From Actinomycetota bacterium (lineage in GTDB: Bacteria; Actinomycetota; Actinomycetes; S36-B12), in NCBI GenBank assembly GCA_016717115.1, contig JADKGE010000001.1:620001-684000 (forward strand): a stretch of 64,000 nucleotides of DNA. The letters are read 5' to 3'. Numbering within the stretch: position 1 is the stretch's first letter; each line of letters begins with the position of its first letter. Both the position numbers and the translations under genes were made by a program. The notes under the pieces were generated by a model, which worked only from the letters and a program-made list of their open reading frames with translations, was not told the DNA's origin and did no database searches. Positions 57,536 to 64,000 of this stretch are shown here, in pieces.

Positions 57536-58429
57536 ATGAGCACAACAGCACGACGCCTGGGTGCCACTGCGATGAGCACGGTTCTCGTGCTCGCCCCTGG
57601 AGTGTTGATCTCCACTGCGACGTCAGCGGCGGCGGCGCCTGCGGACCCGGTCATCCAGCTCACCTCCCAGCAGCTGACCGATGCCGGATTCCCGACCACG
57701 CCGAACACCACGGCGTGGGGGAACGGCAGCGCCGCACTGCCCGTGAGCACGGCCGCGCAGTGGCAGGACGTCGTCATCACCGGAAAGGCCCCGTCGTTCA
57801 CGTCTCCGGGCCAGCTGCTCACGATGTCCCGGTTCATGCCCACCGACACGACCGGCAGCGGCACGCTCAAGGCACTCAACATCACCACGGTCGTGCAGCC
57901 CGACCGATCGTTCTCGCTGCACTTCCAACTGGGCTACCCGGGGACTTGGGGCTATGTGGTGGGGTTCTCGACGGGCGGCACGAGTCCCGAGCTGGTGGGA
58001 TTCCAGTTCCAGTTCGTGACCACCGGCTCGGGCAAGGCTGCGCCTGGCGGGTCCAGTGCGGCGGTTGAGCTGAACGGCAAGAAGCTCACGAACGCCGGCT
58101 TCACCAAGAAGCCGAACGTCACAGGATGGGGAGGCACGGCGACCTTGTCCGCGCACCGGGCCAAGGCTGGCACCCCCGTGACGCTGACGGGAACGGCGCC
58201 CAAGGAGCTCACGCCGGGCACGGTGCTGACACTCGAGCGGTTCGTCCCGACCGACAAGAAGGGATCCGGTTCGTTCGCCCCGGTCGGCAACGTCTCGACA
58301 GTGGTGCGGCCGGACGGCACCTTCCTGCTGGCCTTCGAGATCAACGAGAAGGGCCGCTTCGGCTACACGCTCGGCGCCGGGCTCAACCAGCAATGGGTGG
58401 GCATCGAGTTCCAGCTCAAGACCACCTGA
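57536..58429 (+). CDS. Secreted protein with two tandem beta-rich repeats
   Basis: A 297-aa exported protein with a signal peptide (about 1-34, ending ATSAAAA-AP). Two homologous units of about 120 residues follow (about 38-163 and 175-297). Paired landmarks: LTDAGFPTTPNTTAWG / LTNAGFTKKPNVTGWG, LTMSRFMPTD...GSG / LTLERFVPTD...GSG, TTVVQPDRSF / STVVRPDGTF, and LVGFQFQF / WVGIEFQL near each end. No catalytic motif or known fold is recognised. No sortase or membrane anchor is present, so it is probably released or wall-bound through the repeats. RBS GGAGGGAGAAG before the ATG. Confidence 0.8.
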   Translation: MSTTARRLGATAMSTVLVLAPGVLISTATSAAAAPADPVIQLTSQQLTDAGFPTTPNTTAWGNGSAALPVSTAAQWQDVVITGKAPSFTSPGQLLTMSRFMPTDTTGSGTLKALNITTVVQPDRSFSLHFQLGYPGTWGYVVGFSTGGTSPELVGFQFQFVTTGSGKAAPGGSSAAVELNGKKLTNAGFTKKPNVTGWGGTATLSAHRAKAGTPVTLTGTAPKELTPGTVLTLERFVPTDKKGSGSFAPVGNVSTVVRPDGTFLLAFEINEKGRFGYTLGAGLNQQWVGIEFQLKTT

Positions 58430-58437
58430 CGGCGCAG

Positions 58438-59265
58438 ATGGCGGCAGTGAGGAAGACCTGGACCGTTGTCACGGCCAACGTCAACGGGATACGTGCGGCC
58501 AGTCGGCGGGGCGGGCTGCGGTGGCTGGGCGAAGCACGAGCCGACGTGCTGTGCCTGCAGGAGGTGCGTGCCACGCATGAGCAACTGCACGAGGTGCTGG
58601 CCGGGTCGCCGCTCGCCGGATGGCACGTCAGCCACGTGCCGGCCCCACAGCTGGGGCGGGCGGGCGTGGCCGTTCTCACCCGGGACGAGCCTCTCGCGGT
58701 TCGGACCTCGAGCAAGGTGCCCGCGATCAACGGGCTCGGCAGGTGGATCGAGGTCGACTGCGCCACCCCGGTCGGGCCGGTCACGGTCGTCTCGACGTAC
58801 GTGCACTCGGGCGAGGCGGGCACCGCGAAGCAGGACGACAAGTTCGCCTTCCTGGAAGGGATGGACACCCGGCTAGAGGCGCTACGCCGGTCGGCGACGC
58901 GCCGTAAGACGGGCGTGCTCGTGTGCGGCGATCTCAACATCGCCCATCGGGACGTCGACCTGAAGAACTGGCGTGGCAACAAGGGGAAGGCTGGCTGCCT
59001 GCCGGAGGAGAGGGCCTACCTCGACCGGTGGTTCGGGGGTCACTGGCAGGACATGGGTCGGCAGTTCGGTGGCCCGGGCCCGGGCCCGTACACGTGGTGG
59101 TCGTGGCGCGGGCGCAGTTTCGACACCGACGGTGGTTGGCGCATCGACTACGCGATGGCCAGTTCGGGTCTGGCCCGCAGGTGCGTGGGCGCTGTGGTGG
59201 GCAAGGCACCGAGCTATGACGAGCGGTGGAGCGACCATGCGCCGGTGACGGTCACCTTCGCCTGA
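58438..59265 (+). CDS. xthA: Exodeoxyribonuclease III
   Basis: A 275-aa exonuclease/endonuclease/phosphatase-fold DNA-repair enzyme: TANVNGIRAASRRGG at the start, LCLQEVRA (metal-ligand Glu), STYVHSGE, the GDLNIAHRDVDLKNW block (catalytic Asp and Asn), a recognition loop containing RSFDTDGGWRIDY, and the terminal SDHAPVTV (catalytic Asp-His). It acts as an AP endonuclease and 3'-5' exonuclease in base excision repair. ATG at 58438, 8 bases after the secreted-protein stop. A 24-bp perfect hairpin closes the unit. Confidence 0.94.
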   Translation: MAAVRKTWTVVTANVNGIRAASRRGGLRWLGEARADVLCLQEVRATHEQLHEVLAGSPLAGWHVSHVPAPQLGRAGVAVLTRDEPLAVRTSSKVPAINGLGRWIEVDCATPVGPVTVVSTYVHSGEAGTAKQDDKFAFLEGMDTRLEALRRSATRRKTGVLVCGDLNIAHRDVDLKNWRGNKGKAGCLPEERAYLDRWFGGHWQDMGRQFGGPGPGPYTWWSWRGRSFDTDGGWRIDYAMASSGLARRCVGAVVGKAPSYDERWSDHAPVTVTFA

Positions 59266-59280
59266 GTCCATGCCATCTCG

Positions 59281-59333
59281 GCCTCAACGAGTTCAGCCCC
59301 CTCCGGTCGGGAGGGGGCTGAACTCGTTGAGGC
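59281..59333. terminator. 24-bp perfect stem-loop after xthA
   Basis: GCCTCAACGAGTTCAGCCCC(CTCC) at 59281-59304 pairs without mismatch with 59310-59333 around GGTCG. There is no T tract on either strand. It lies between xthA and the convergent 55-aa gene and may be a bidirectional terminator or a mobile REP-like palindrome. Confidence 0.75.
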
Positions 59334-59399
59334 GAAGAGCGGCCGGGTCGTTCAGGGCCCCTCAGGTTCGGAGCCCCGGTCCCCGGCGCGGTAGTCGGG

Positions 59400-59567
59400 T
59401 CAGAGATGACGGGAGAAGATCGCGTCGATCTCCGCCCGATCCGAAGGACTCAACGCGTTCTCGCGCTGGCGGTCCCACTCCCGGTGGATCTGGCGACGCT
59501 CGTCGCCCTCGAGGTCGAGGGCGCCACGGTCGAACATGTGGGCGAATGCTTTCGCGAACGGTCTCAC
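59400..59567 (-). CDS. Hypothetical protein, 55 aa
   Basis: A short charged soluble protein starting VRPFAKAFAHMFDRG, then ALDLEGDERRQIHREWDRQRENALSP-type helices rich in Arg, Glu and Asp, ending in FSRHL. Codon use (G/C at almost every third position) fits coding DNA. The GTG start at 59567 has AGGAG 9 bases upstream. I recognise no family; amphipathic helices suggest a small regulatory or partner protein. Divergent from fbiC across a 270-base gap. Confidence 0.6.
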   Translation of the reverse strand: MRPFAKAFAHMFDRGALDLEGDERRQIHREWDRQRENALSPSDRAEIDAIFSRHL

Positions 59568-59646
59568 GGAGGATCACTCCTGTAGTCGTCTGGTTGTGGT
59601 GTCGGTGTCGTCCGGGGGTCTCCCTTCCGACATAACGATTGTGTCT

Positions 59647-59675
59647 CAGATTTGTCGTCAGATCAAACAAATCTG
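59647..59675. promoter_or_regulatory. 8-bp inverted repeat upstream of fbiC
   Basis: CAGATTTG (59647-59654) and CAAATCTG (59668-59675) form a perfect inverted repeat with a 13-base spacer, in an unusually A/T-rich part of the 59.57-59.84 kb gap. A regulator-binding site for fbiC or for the divergent 55-aa gene is plausible. Confidence 0.4.
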
Positions 59676-59836
59676 CCCGGATGTGAGGATGTTCACGCAA
59701 GAAGTTGCAATTGTCCGGACAATAAGCGCCCGAAGCGCCGTGTCGCCGCGTCGCCGGGAGGCGGACCAGCCGCATGTGCGACGATGCGCACGTCCCGCCC
59801 GTCGGCCGGGGTGAGCGCGCCGCGAAGGAGGTGCCG

Positions 59837-62134
59837 GTGACCGCCCCCTCCGCGCTGCGCCGGATCACGTACTCGCCCAAGGTATTCATCCCGGTGACCA
59901 TGCTGTGCCGCGATCGCTGCAGCTACTGCACATTCGCTCAGTCACCCGCTCATCTGGCATCGGCCTACCTGCCGATGGACGAGATCCTGGCCATCGCGCG
60001 TGACGGTGCGGAGGCCGGCTGCCACGAGGCACTGTTCACCCTGGGCGAGTTCCCCGAGGACCGCTACAGCGAGGCGCGTGCGTGGCTCACGGAGCGGGGA
60101 TACGCCTCGACGATCGACTACGTCGTGGATGCGGCGCGGGCAGTGCTCGAGGAGTCCGGCCTGCTGCCCCACGTCAACGCCGGAGCCCTCGGCCGCGACG
60201 ACCTGGGGCGGCTTCGGGCCGTGTCCCCGAGCCAAGGAATGATGATCGAGTCGCTCAACCCCGACCTGCCCGCCCACCGAGGCGCTCCAGACAAGGATCC
60301 GCAGCGGCGCCTCGCGACGCTGCACGCGGCCGGCGAGCTCGCGATCCCCTTCACCACGGGCATCCTCGTCGGGATCGGCGAATCCCGTGATGACCGTGTC
60401 GCGGCCCTGGAGGCGATTGCCGCCGCGCATGCCCGATATGGCCACGTGCAGGAGGTGATCGTCCAGAACTTCGTTCCGAAGCCCGGCACCGTGATGCGCG
60501 ACCATCCAGCGTGCCCGGTCGACGTTCTCGTCGATGCGATCGAGCTGGCCCGGAGCATCCTGCCTGCCGACGTCCACCTGCAGGCACCACCCAACCTCGT
60601 CGATGATCCGGGGGTTCTCCTGGATGCCGGCATCGATGACTTCGGCGGGATCTCGCCGATCACCGCCGATCACGTCAATCCCGAACGGCCGTGGCCGCAC
60701 CTCGATGACCTCCGAGCCGCAGTGGAGCAACGGGGCCTGGCCCTCGTCCCCCGCCTGACGATCTACCCGGAGTTCGCGAGCGAGCCCCGACGTTGGCTCG
60801 ACCCGAGCCTGGCCTTCGCGGTGCTCGACCGAAGCGATGCCGAGTCCCTGGGCCGCGACGATCCGGGCGCTGCGTACCCCGAGCGACACGAGGCGGCCGC
60901 CAACGTCGGTACCGGAGCCGAGGTCGTGCAGATCGGCCGGCGATCCACGGCCTGGTACTCCGGGGCGGACCGGCTCCCGATGGTCCTGGTGCCGGGCCCC
61001 TCGCACGCGGGCACGGCCGTCGCCGAGGTGCTCACCGGAGTGTCCGCGGGGCAGGAGCCCGGGCTCGAGGAGATCGAGACCCTCTTCGCCGCTCGCGGGC
61101 CCGAGGTGGTCGCCATCGCGGAGTTCGCCGACGCACTCAGGGCGTCCGTCAACGGCGAGGTCGTCACGTTCGTACGCAACCGCAACATCAACTACACCAA
61201 CGTCTGCACGTTCAAGTGCGCCTTCTGCGGCTTCTCCAAGGGGCCCATGTCGCTCAACCTCCGTGGTCGGCCCTACCTGCTCGGCAACGACGAGATCGCC
61301 GACCGCGTCCGCGAGGCCGCAGCCCTCGGGGCGACGGAGGTGTGCCTTCAGGGCGGCATCCACCCCGACTTCGACGGCGACTACTACCTCGAGGTGTGCC
61401 GCACCGTCAAGGACGCGGTACCCGACATGCACGTGCATGGATTCACCGCGCTCGAGGTCACCGAGGGGGCGCGTCGCCTGAAGGAGCCGCTCGACTCCTA
61501 CCTGCGCCGCATGAAGGACGCCGGCCTGGCCTCCCTTCCCGGCACCGCCGCGGAGATCCTCGACGACTCGATTCGCGCGGTGCTGTGCCCCGACAAGATC
61601 ACGACCACCGAGTGGCTCGAGTGCCACGAGGTTGCGCACGGGATCGGGCTCCGCTCCACCGTGACGATCATGTTCGGCAGCATCGAGCAGCCCAGGCACT
61701 GGGCCCGGCACATCGTGCGAACGCGCGACCTGCAGAAGCGCACGGGCGGGTTCACGGAGTTCATTCCCCTGCCGTTCGTGCACATGGCGTCACCCATCTA
61801 CCTGAAGCGTCGCGCACGTCGCGGACCTACCTGGCGGGAGACCGTTCTCATGCATGCTGTCGGCCGGATCGCCTATCACGGGCAGATCGACAACATCCAG
61901 GCGTCCTGGGTGAAGCTGGGGGTCGGGGGTGCCCAGCAGCTGCTGCGGGCCGGCGTGAACGATCTCGGCGGCACCCTGATGGACGAGAGCATCTCTCGGG
62001 CGGCCGGCGCGGCGCACGGTCAGGGCATCGATGCCGCCGGCTTCCGCGCCGTGGTCGAGCCGCTGGGCCGTTCCCTTCGGCAGCGCACGACGCTGTACTC
62101 CGACGTGCTCACTGCCGCGACGGCGGCATCATGA
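59837..62134 (+). CDS. fbiC: FO synthase, fused CofH-CofG type
   Basis: A 765-aa double radical-SAM enzyme. The N-terminal (CofG-like) cluster is C24-x3-C28-x2-C31 (LCRDRCSYC), with the KVFIPVT and MMIESLNP context. The C-terminal (CofH-like) cluster is C457-x3-C461-x2-C464 (CTFKCAFC). Together they make the deazaflavin FO, the F420 chromophore, from tyrosine and a ribityl-pyrimidine. Fusion is typical of actinobacteria. It is slightly shorter than mycobacterial FbiC (about 850). The GTG at 59837 follows AAGGAGG. The next gene overlaps by 4 bases. Confidence 0.96.
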   Translation: MTAPSALRRITYSPKVFIPVTMLCRDRCSYCTFAQSPAHLASAYLPMDEILAIARDGAEAGCHEALFTLGEFPEDRYSEARAWLTERGYASTIDYVVDAARAVLEESGLLPHVNAGALGRDDLGRLRAVSPSQGMMIESLNPDLPAHRGAPDKDPQRRLATLHAAGELAIPFTTGILVGIGESRDDRVAALEAIAAAHARYGHVQEVIVQNFVPKPGTVMRDHPACPVDVLVDAIELARSILPADVHLQAPPNLVDDPGVLLDAGIDDFGGISPITADHVNPERPWPHLDDLRAAVEQRGLALVPRLTIYPEFASEPRRWLDPSLAFAVLDRSDAESLGRDDPGAAYPERHEAAANVGTGAEVVQIGRRSTAWYSGADRLPMVLVPGPSHAGTAVAEVLTGVSAGQEPGLEEIETLFAARGPEVVAIAEFADALRASVNGEVVTFVRNRNINYTNVCTFKCAFCGFSKGPMSLNLRGRPYLLGNDEIADRVREAAALGATEVCLQGGIHPDFDGDYYLEVCRTVKDAVPDMHVHGFTALEVTEGARRLKEPLDSYLRRMKDAGLASLPGTAAEILDDSIRAVLCPDKITTTEWLECHEVAHGIGLRSTVTIMFGSIEQPRHWARHIVRTRDLQKRTGGFTEFIPLPFVHMASPIYLKRRARRGPTWRETVLMHAVGRIAYHGQIDNIQASWVKLGVGGAQQLLRAGVNDLGGTLMDESISRAAGAAHGQGIDAAGFRAVVEPLGRSLRQRTTLYSDVLTAATAAS

Positions 62135-62712
62135 CGACGCCGGGGGAGGACATCGTCGGGCTCCGCTGCATCGTCACGTCTGTCCAGCGCACCCTGCTCG
62201 AGGCTGCCGCGCCCGTCGACCCGCCGACCGTCGTCGTCACGGCGGCCCTGGTCGCGCACAACCCCCTTGCCGGTGCCGGCCGGGTCGACGACCTGTCGGC
62301 GCTCGAGACGCTCGGCAGCAGGGCGGCCACGGTGCTGGTCGACGCTGCCATCGCCGCCCTCGGTGCCGTAGGGCTGGGCGCGTCCGACGTGCGCGGCTAC
62401 GGCAAGGGAGCCATCGTCGGATTCGACGGGGATCGTGAGCACACGGCCGCCGTGCTGCACCCACGGTTCGGCGCGCCCGTGCGGGCGGCCATCGGCGGCG
62501 GCGCCGACATCATCCCGGGCACGAAGAAGGTCGCGGGTGCCGGCTCGTCGATCACGATGCCGATCGGCAACAAGGACGACCGATGGGAGTTCGATGACAT
62601 GGACTCGGTCGATGTGGCGATCGTCGATGCGCCGCGGCCCGACGAGATCGTCATCGCCCTCGCACTGAGCGTCGGTGGCCGACCCAACGCGCGCGTGAAG
62701 ATACCGTCCTAG
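62131..62712 (+). CDS. Amino-acid-synthesis family protein (PF06684-like)
   Basis: A 193-aa soluble protein: RTLLEAAAPVDPPT-VVV-AALV.NP-AG, then GSRAATVLVDAAIAALG, RGYGKGAIVGFDGDREHTAAVLHPRFGAPVRAAIGGG-DIIPGTKKV and a central DDMDSVDV. This matches the so-called amino acid synthesis family, found in catabolic clusters and structurally related to YciO/BtGD-type proteins; no activity is proven. It starts on the fbiC stop (ATGA) and is followed 9 bases later by an EthD-domain gene, so the three are one transcript. Confidence 0.8.
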   Translation: MTTPGEDIVGLRCIVTSVQRTLLEAAAPVDPPTVVVTAALVAHNPLAGAGRVDDLSALETLGSRAATVLVDAAIAALGAVGLGASDVRGYGKGAIVGFDGDREHTAAVLHPRFGAPVRAAIGGGADIIPGTKKVAGAGSSITMPIGNKDDRWEFDDMDSVDVAIVDAPRPDEIVIALALSVGGRPNARVKIPS

Positions 62713-62721
62713 GGAGAGCCG

Positions 62722-63039
62722 ATGTTCAAGGCCATGATCATGCTCACGCGGCGAGCCGACATGTCGCACGAGGAGTTCACCCGCTGGTGGCTCGACGAGC
62801 ACGTACCCCTGGCCTCGGCTCTCCCGAACGTGCGCAAGGTGATTCTCAACGTCGTCGACGTCGGATACGACGAGGCCGGCTTCGATGGGATCTCTGAGCT
62901 GTGGTTCGACTCGCAGGACGCGTTCGAACAGGCCTATGCGAGCGAGGTGGGCCAGCGCACAGCGGCCGACTCGATGGCGCATGTCAGCGGCCGGGTTCGC
63001 GTATTCGTGAGCGAGAACGAGTTCGCCGGTCGACCGTGA
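62722..63039 (+). CDS. EthD-domain protein
   Basis: A 105-aa dimeric ferredoxin-like-fold protein: FKAMIMLTRRADMSHEEFTRWWLDEHVPLASALPNVRKVILN, then the YDEAGFDGISELWFDSQDAFEQAYAS block and terminal FVSENEF, all standard for EthD. Members assist or perform small-molecule oxidations in degradation and polyketide pathways. RBS AGGGAGAG 5 bases before the ATG. Its stop overlaps the transporter start by 4 bases. Confidence 0.88.
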   Translation: MFKAMIMLTRRADMSHEEFTRWWLDEHVPLASALPNVRKVILNVVDVGYDEAGFDGISELWFDSQDAFEQAYASEVGQRTAADSMAHVSGRVRVFVSENEFAGRP

Positions 63040-64000
63040 GCGTCTCCGAGGCACTCGCCGTCCTTGGCCAGCGTTCGCTGCCACGCGCCAGCGACTACGC
63101 CGGCCTCAGGCGGAGCTGGAAGGCCGACATCCTCGCCGGGATCACCGTGGGCGTCGTCGCCCTCCCGCTGGCGCTCGCCTTCGGCGTCACGTCGGGCGTG
63201 GGCGCCGCCGCCGGCCTCACCACGGCGATCGTGGCTGGCATCGTGGCCGCCATCTTCGGCGGATCGGGCGTGCAGGTGTCGGGGCCAACCGGCGCGATGG
63301 CCGTCGTCCTCGTACCCATCGTCTCCCGGTACGGAGCCGAGGCCGTCATCCCTGTCGCCATGATGGCGGGCGGCATGGTCCTGGCGATGGGGTTGTTCGG
63401 CCTCGGGCGAGCGGTGTCCTTCATCCCCTGGCCCGTGGTCGAGGGCTTCACCGTGGGCATCGCGACGATCATCTTCCTGCAGCAGGTGCCGCTTGCCCTG
63501 AACATGCCCAAGCCCGAGGGGGAGAACACGGCTCTCGTGGCCTTCCGGGCCGTTCGGACCGCTGACTGGGCCTCGGCCAAGTGGTCGCTGGCACTGGTGG
63601 TGCTGGTCGCAGCCCTCATGATCGGGCTGCCGCGTATCCGCAAGGCCTTCCCCGCGTCGATCGTTGCGGTAGTCCTCGCCACCCTGATCGCCTCCCGGCT
63701 GGACTGGCCCGTCATGACGATCGGCCCGATCCCTGCCGGGTTCCCGACTCCCCGCGTGCCCGTGCTGGACACGGCGGCCACGAGCGCCCTGTTCTCCGCA
63801 GCCCTCGCGGTCGCCGCGCTCGCTGCGATCGAGAGTCTCCTCAGCGCACGCGTGGCCGACGGGATGGCCGACACGTCGAAGCTCAATCCGGACCGTGAGC
63901 TGTTCGGCCAGGGTCTGGCCAACGTCGCCAGTGGCGTGTTCGGCGGCATGCCGGCAACCGGCGCGATCGCCAGAACCGCCGTCAACGTGCGGGCCGGTGC
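63036..64000 (+). CDS. SulP-family anion transporter, 3' end cut by window
   Basis: At least 321 codons remain open to the window edge. GTG at 63036 overlaps the EthD stop (GTGA). The SulP/SLC26 signatures follow in order: YAGLRRSWKADILAGITVGVVALPLALAFGV, G-GVQVSGPTGAMAVVLVPIV, FTVGIATIIFLQQVPLALN, PASIVAVVLATLIA, and ALAVAALAAIESLLSARVADGM ahead of the ELFGQGLANVASGVFGGMPATGAI motif. Such carriers move sulfate, bicarbonate or dicarboxylates. The C-terminal STAS domain, if any, lies beyond the window. Confidence 0.92.
   Translation, partial: MSVSEALAVLGQRSLPRASDYAGLRRSWKADILAGITVGVVALPLALAFGVTSGVGAAAGLTTAIVAGIVAAIFGGSGVQVSGPTGAMAVVLVPIVSRYGAEAVIPVAMMAGGMVLAMGLFGLGRAVSFIPWPVVEGFTVGIATIIFLQQVPLALNMPKPEGENTALVAFRAVRTADWASAKWSLALVVLVAALMIGLPRIRKAFPASIVAVVLATLIASRLDWPVMTIGPIPAGFPTPRVPVLDTAATSALFSAALAVAALAAIESLLSARVADGMADTSKLNPDRELFGQGLANVASGVFGGMPATGAIARTAVNVRAG

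Noticed and set aside
1..64000. tRNA or rRNA genes
   Set aside because: No cloverleaf with conserved GTTC-A T-loop or rRNA core sequence was recognised on either strand by eye; a dedicated scan would be decisive.

Overview
The window is high-GC DNA with strong G/C third-position bias, many GTG starts and dense ATGA/GTGA gene overlaps. It carries fused FbiC (coenzyme F420 deazaflavin synthesis), a DUF3097 protein, an LppM-like lipoprotein, RipA-like NlpC/P60 architecture and apparently leaderless promoters (TAnnnT 6-7 bases before an ATG or GTG). Together these point to an actinobacterium (Actinomycetota) with a broad aerobic catabolic repertoire. I cannot assign a genus. Two otherwise intact genes (pyc and an alpha/beta hydrolase) each carry a single-base frameshift, which could be real decay or a consensus error.

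Layout. 1-11.8 kb holds housekeeping and catabolic odds and ends: a membrane protein cut by the left edge, a 57-aa MT0933-like antitoxin-family protein with a textbook terminator, a GlsB/YeaQ membrane protein, a CYTH-like protein, an acyl-CoA dehydrogenase/phosphotransferase pair, an OYE-type flavin oxidoreductase with UbiA and YdeI-type genes, an SDR/quinone-oxidoreductase pair, an MFS carrier and a SOUL protein. 11.8-17.1 kb holds a frameshifted hydrolase behind a GTAAGTTAC operator, then a small membrane protein, an LCIB-type carbonic anhydrase homologue and pta-ackA. 17.1-25.4 kb is a catechol meta-cleavage module: ferredoxin, XylE, an IclR regulator, then hydratase, acylating acetaldehyde dehydrogenase, aldolase, decarboxylase and semialdehyde dehydrogenase. 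It converts catechol to pyruvate and acetyl-CoA. Matching GTTCC-N7-GGAAC sites lie before both transcription units, on either side of the iclR gene.

25.4-31.8 kb holds cell-envelope genes (secreted lysozyme-like protein behind a structured leader, OmpR-type regulator divergent from an NlpC/P60 hydrolase), a LysR regulator, and GNAT and SDR genes. 31.9-39.4 kb is a partial myo-inositol catabolic cluster (iolD, iolA, a transaldolase-like gene, a GntR regulator, leaderless iolB and a PhyH-type dioxygenase). 39.4-40.6 kb holds a decayed IS110-family transposase. 40.6-44.6 kb has a heme-degrading-domain gene and frameshifted pyruvate carboxylase. 44.6-59.6 kb contains a MASE1-PAS-GGDEF-EAL protein and an HD-GYP protein (c-di-GMP turnover), the 5-oxoprolinase operon pxpABC, a repeat-tailed lipoprotein, a GMC oxidoreductase, a two-repeat secreted protein and exonuclease III. 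59.8-64 kb is a tightly coupled operon: fbiC, an amino-acid-synthesis-family gene, an EthD-domain gene and a SulP anion transporter cut by the right edge.

Most promising for follow-up: the LCIB-type carbonic anhydrase next to acetate metabolism, the predicted IclR operator pair of the meta-cleavage regulon, the structured leader at 25.6 kb, and the recurrent leaderless promoter signature that can be used to fix gene starts.
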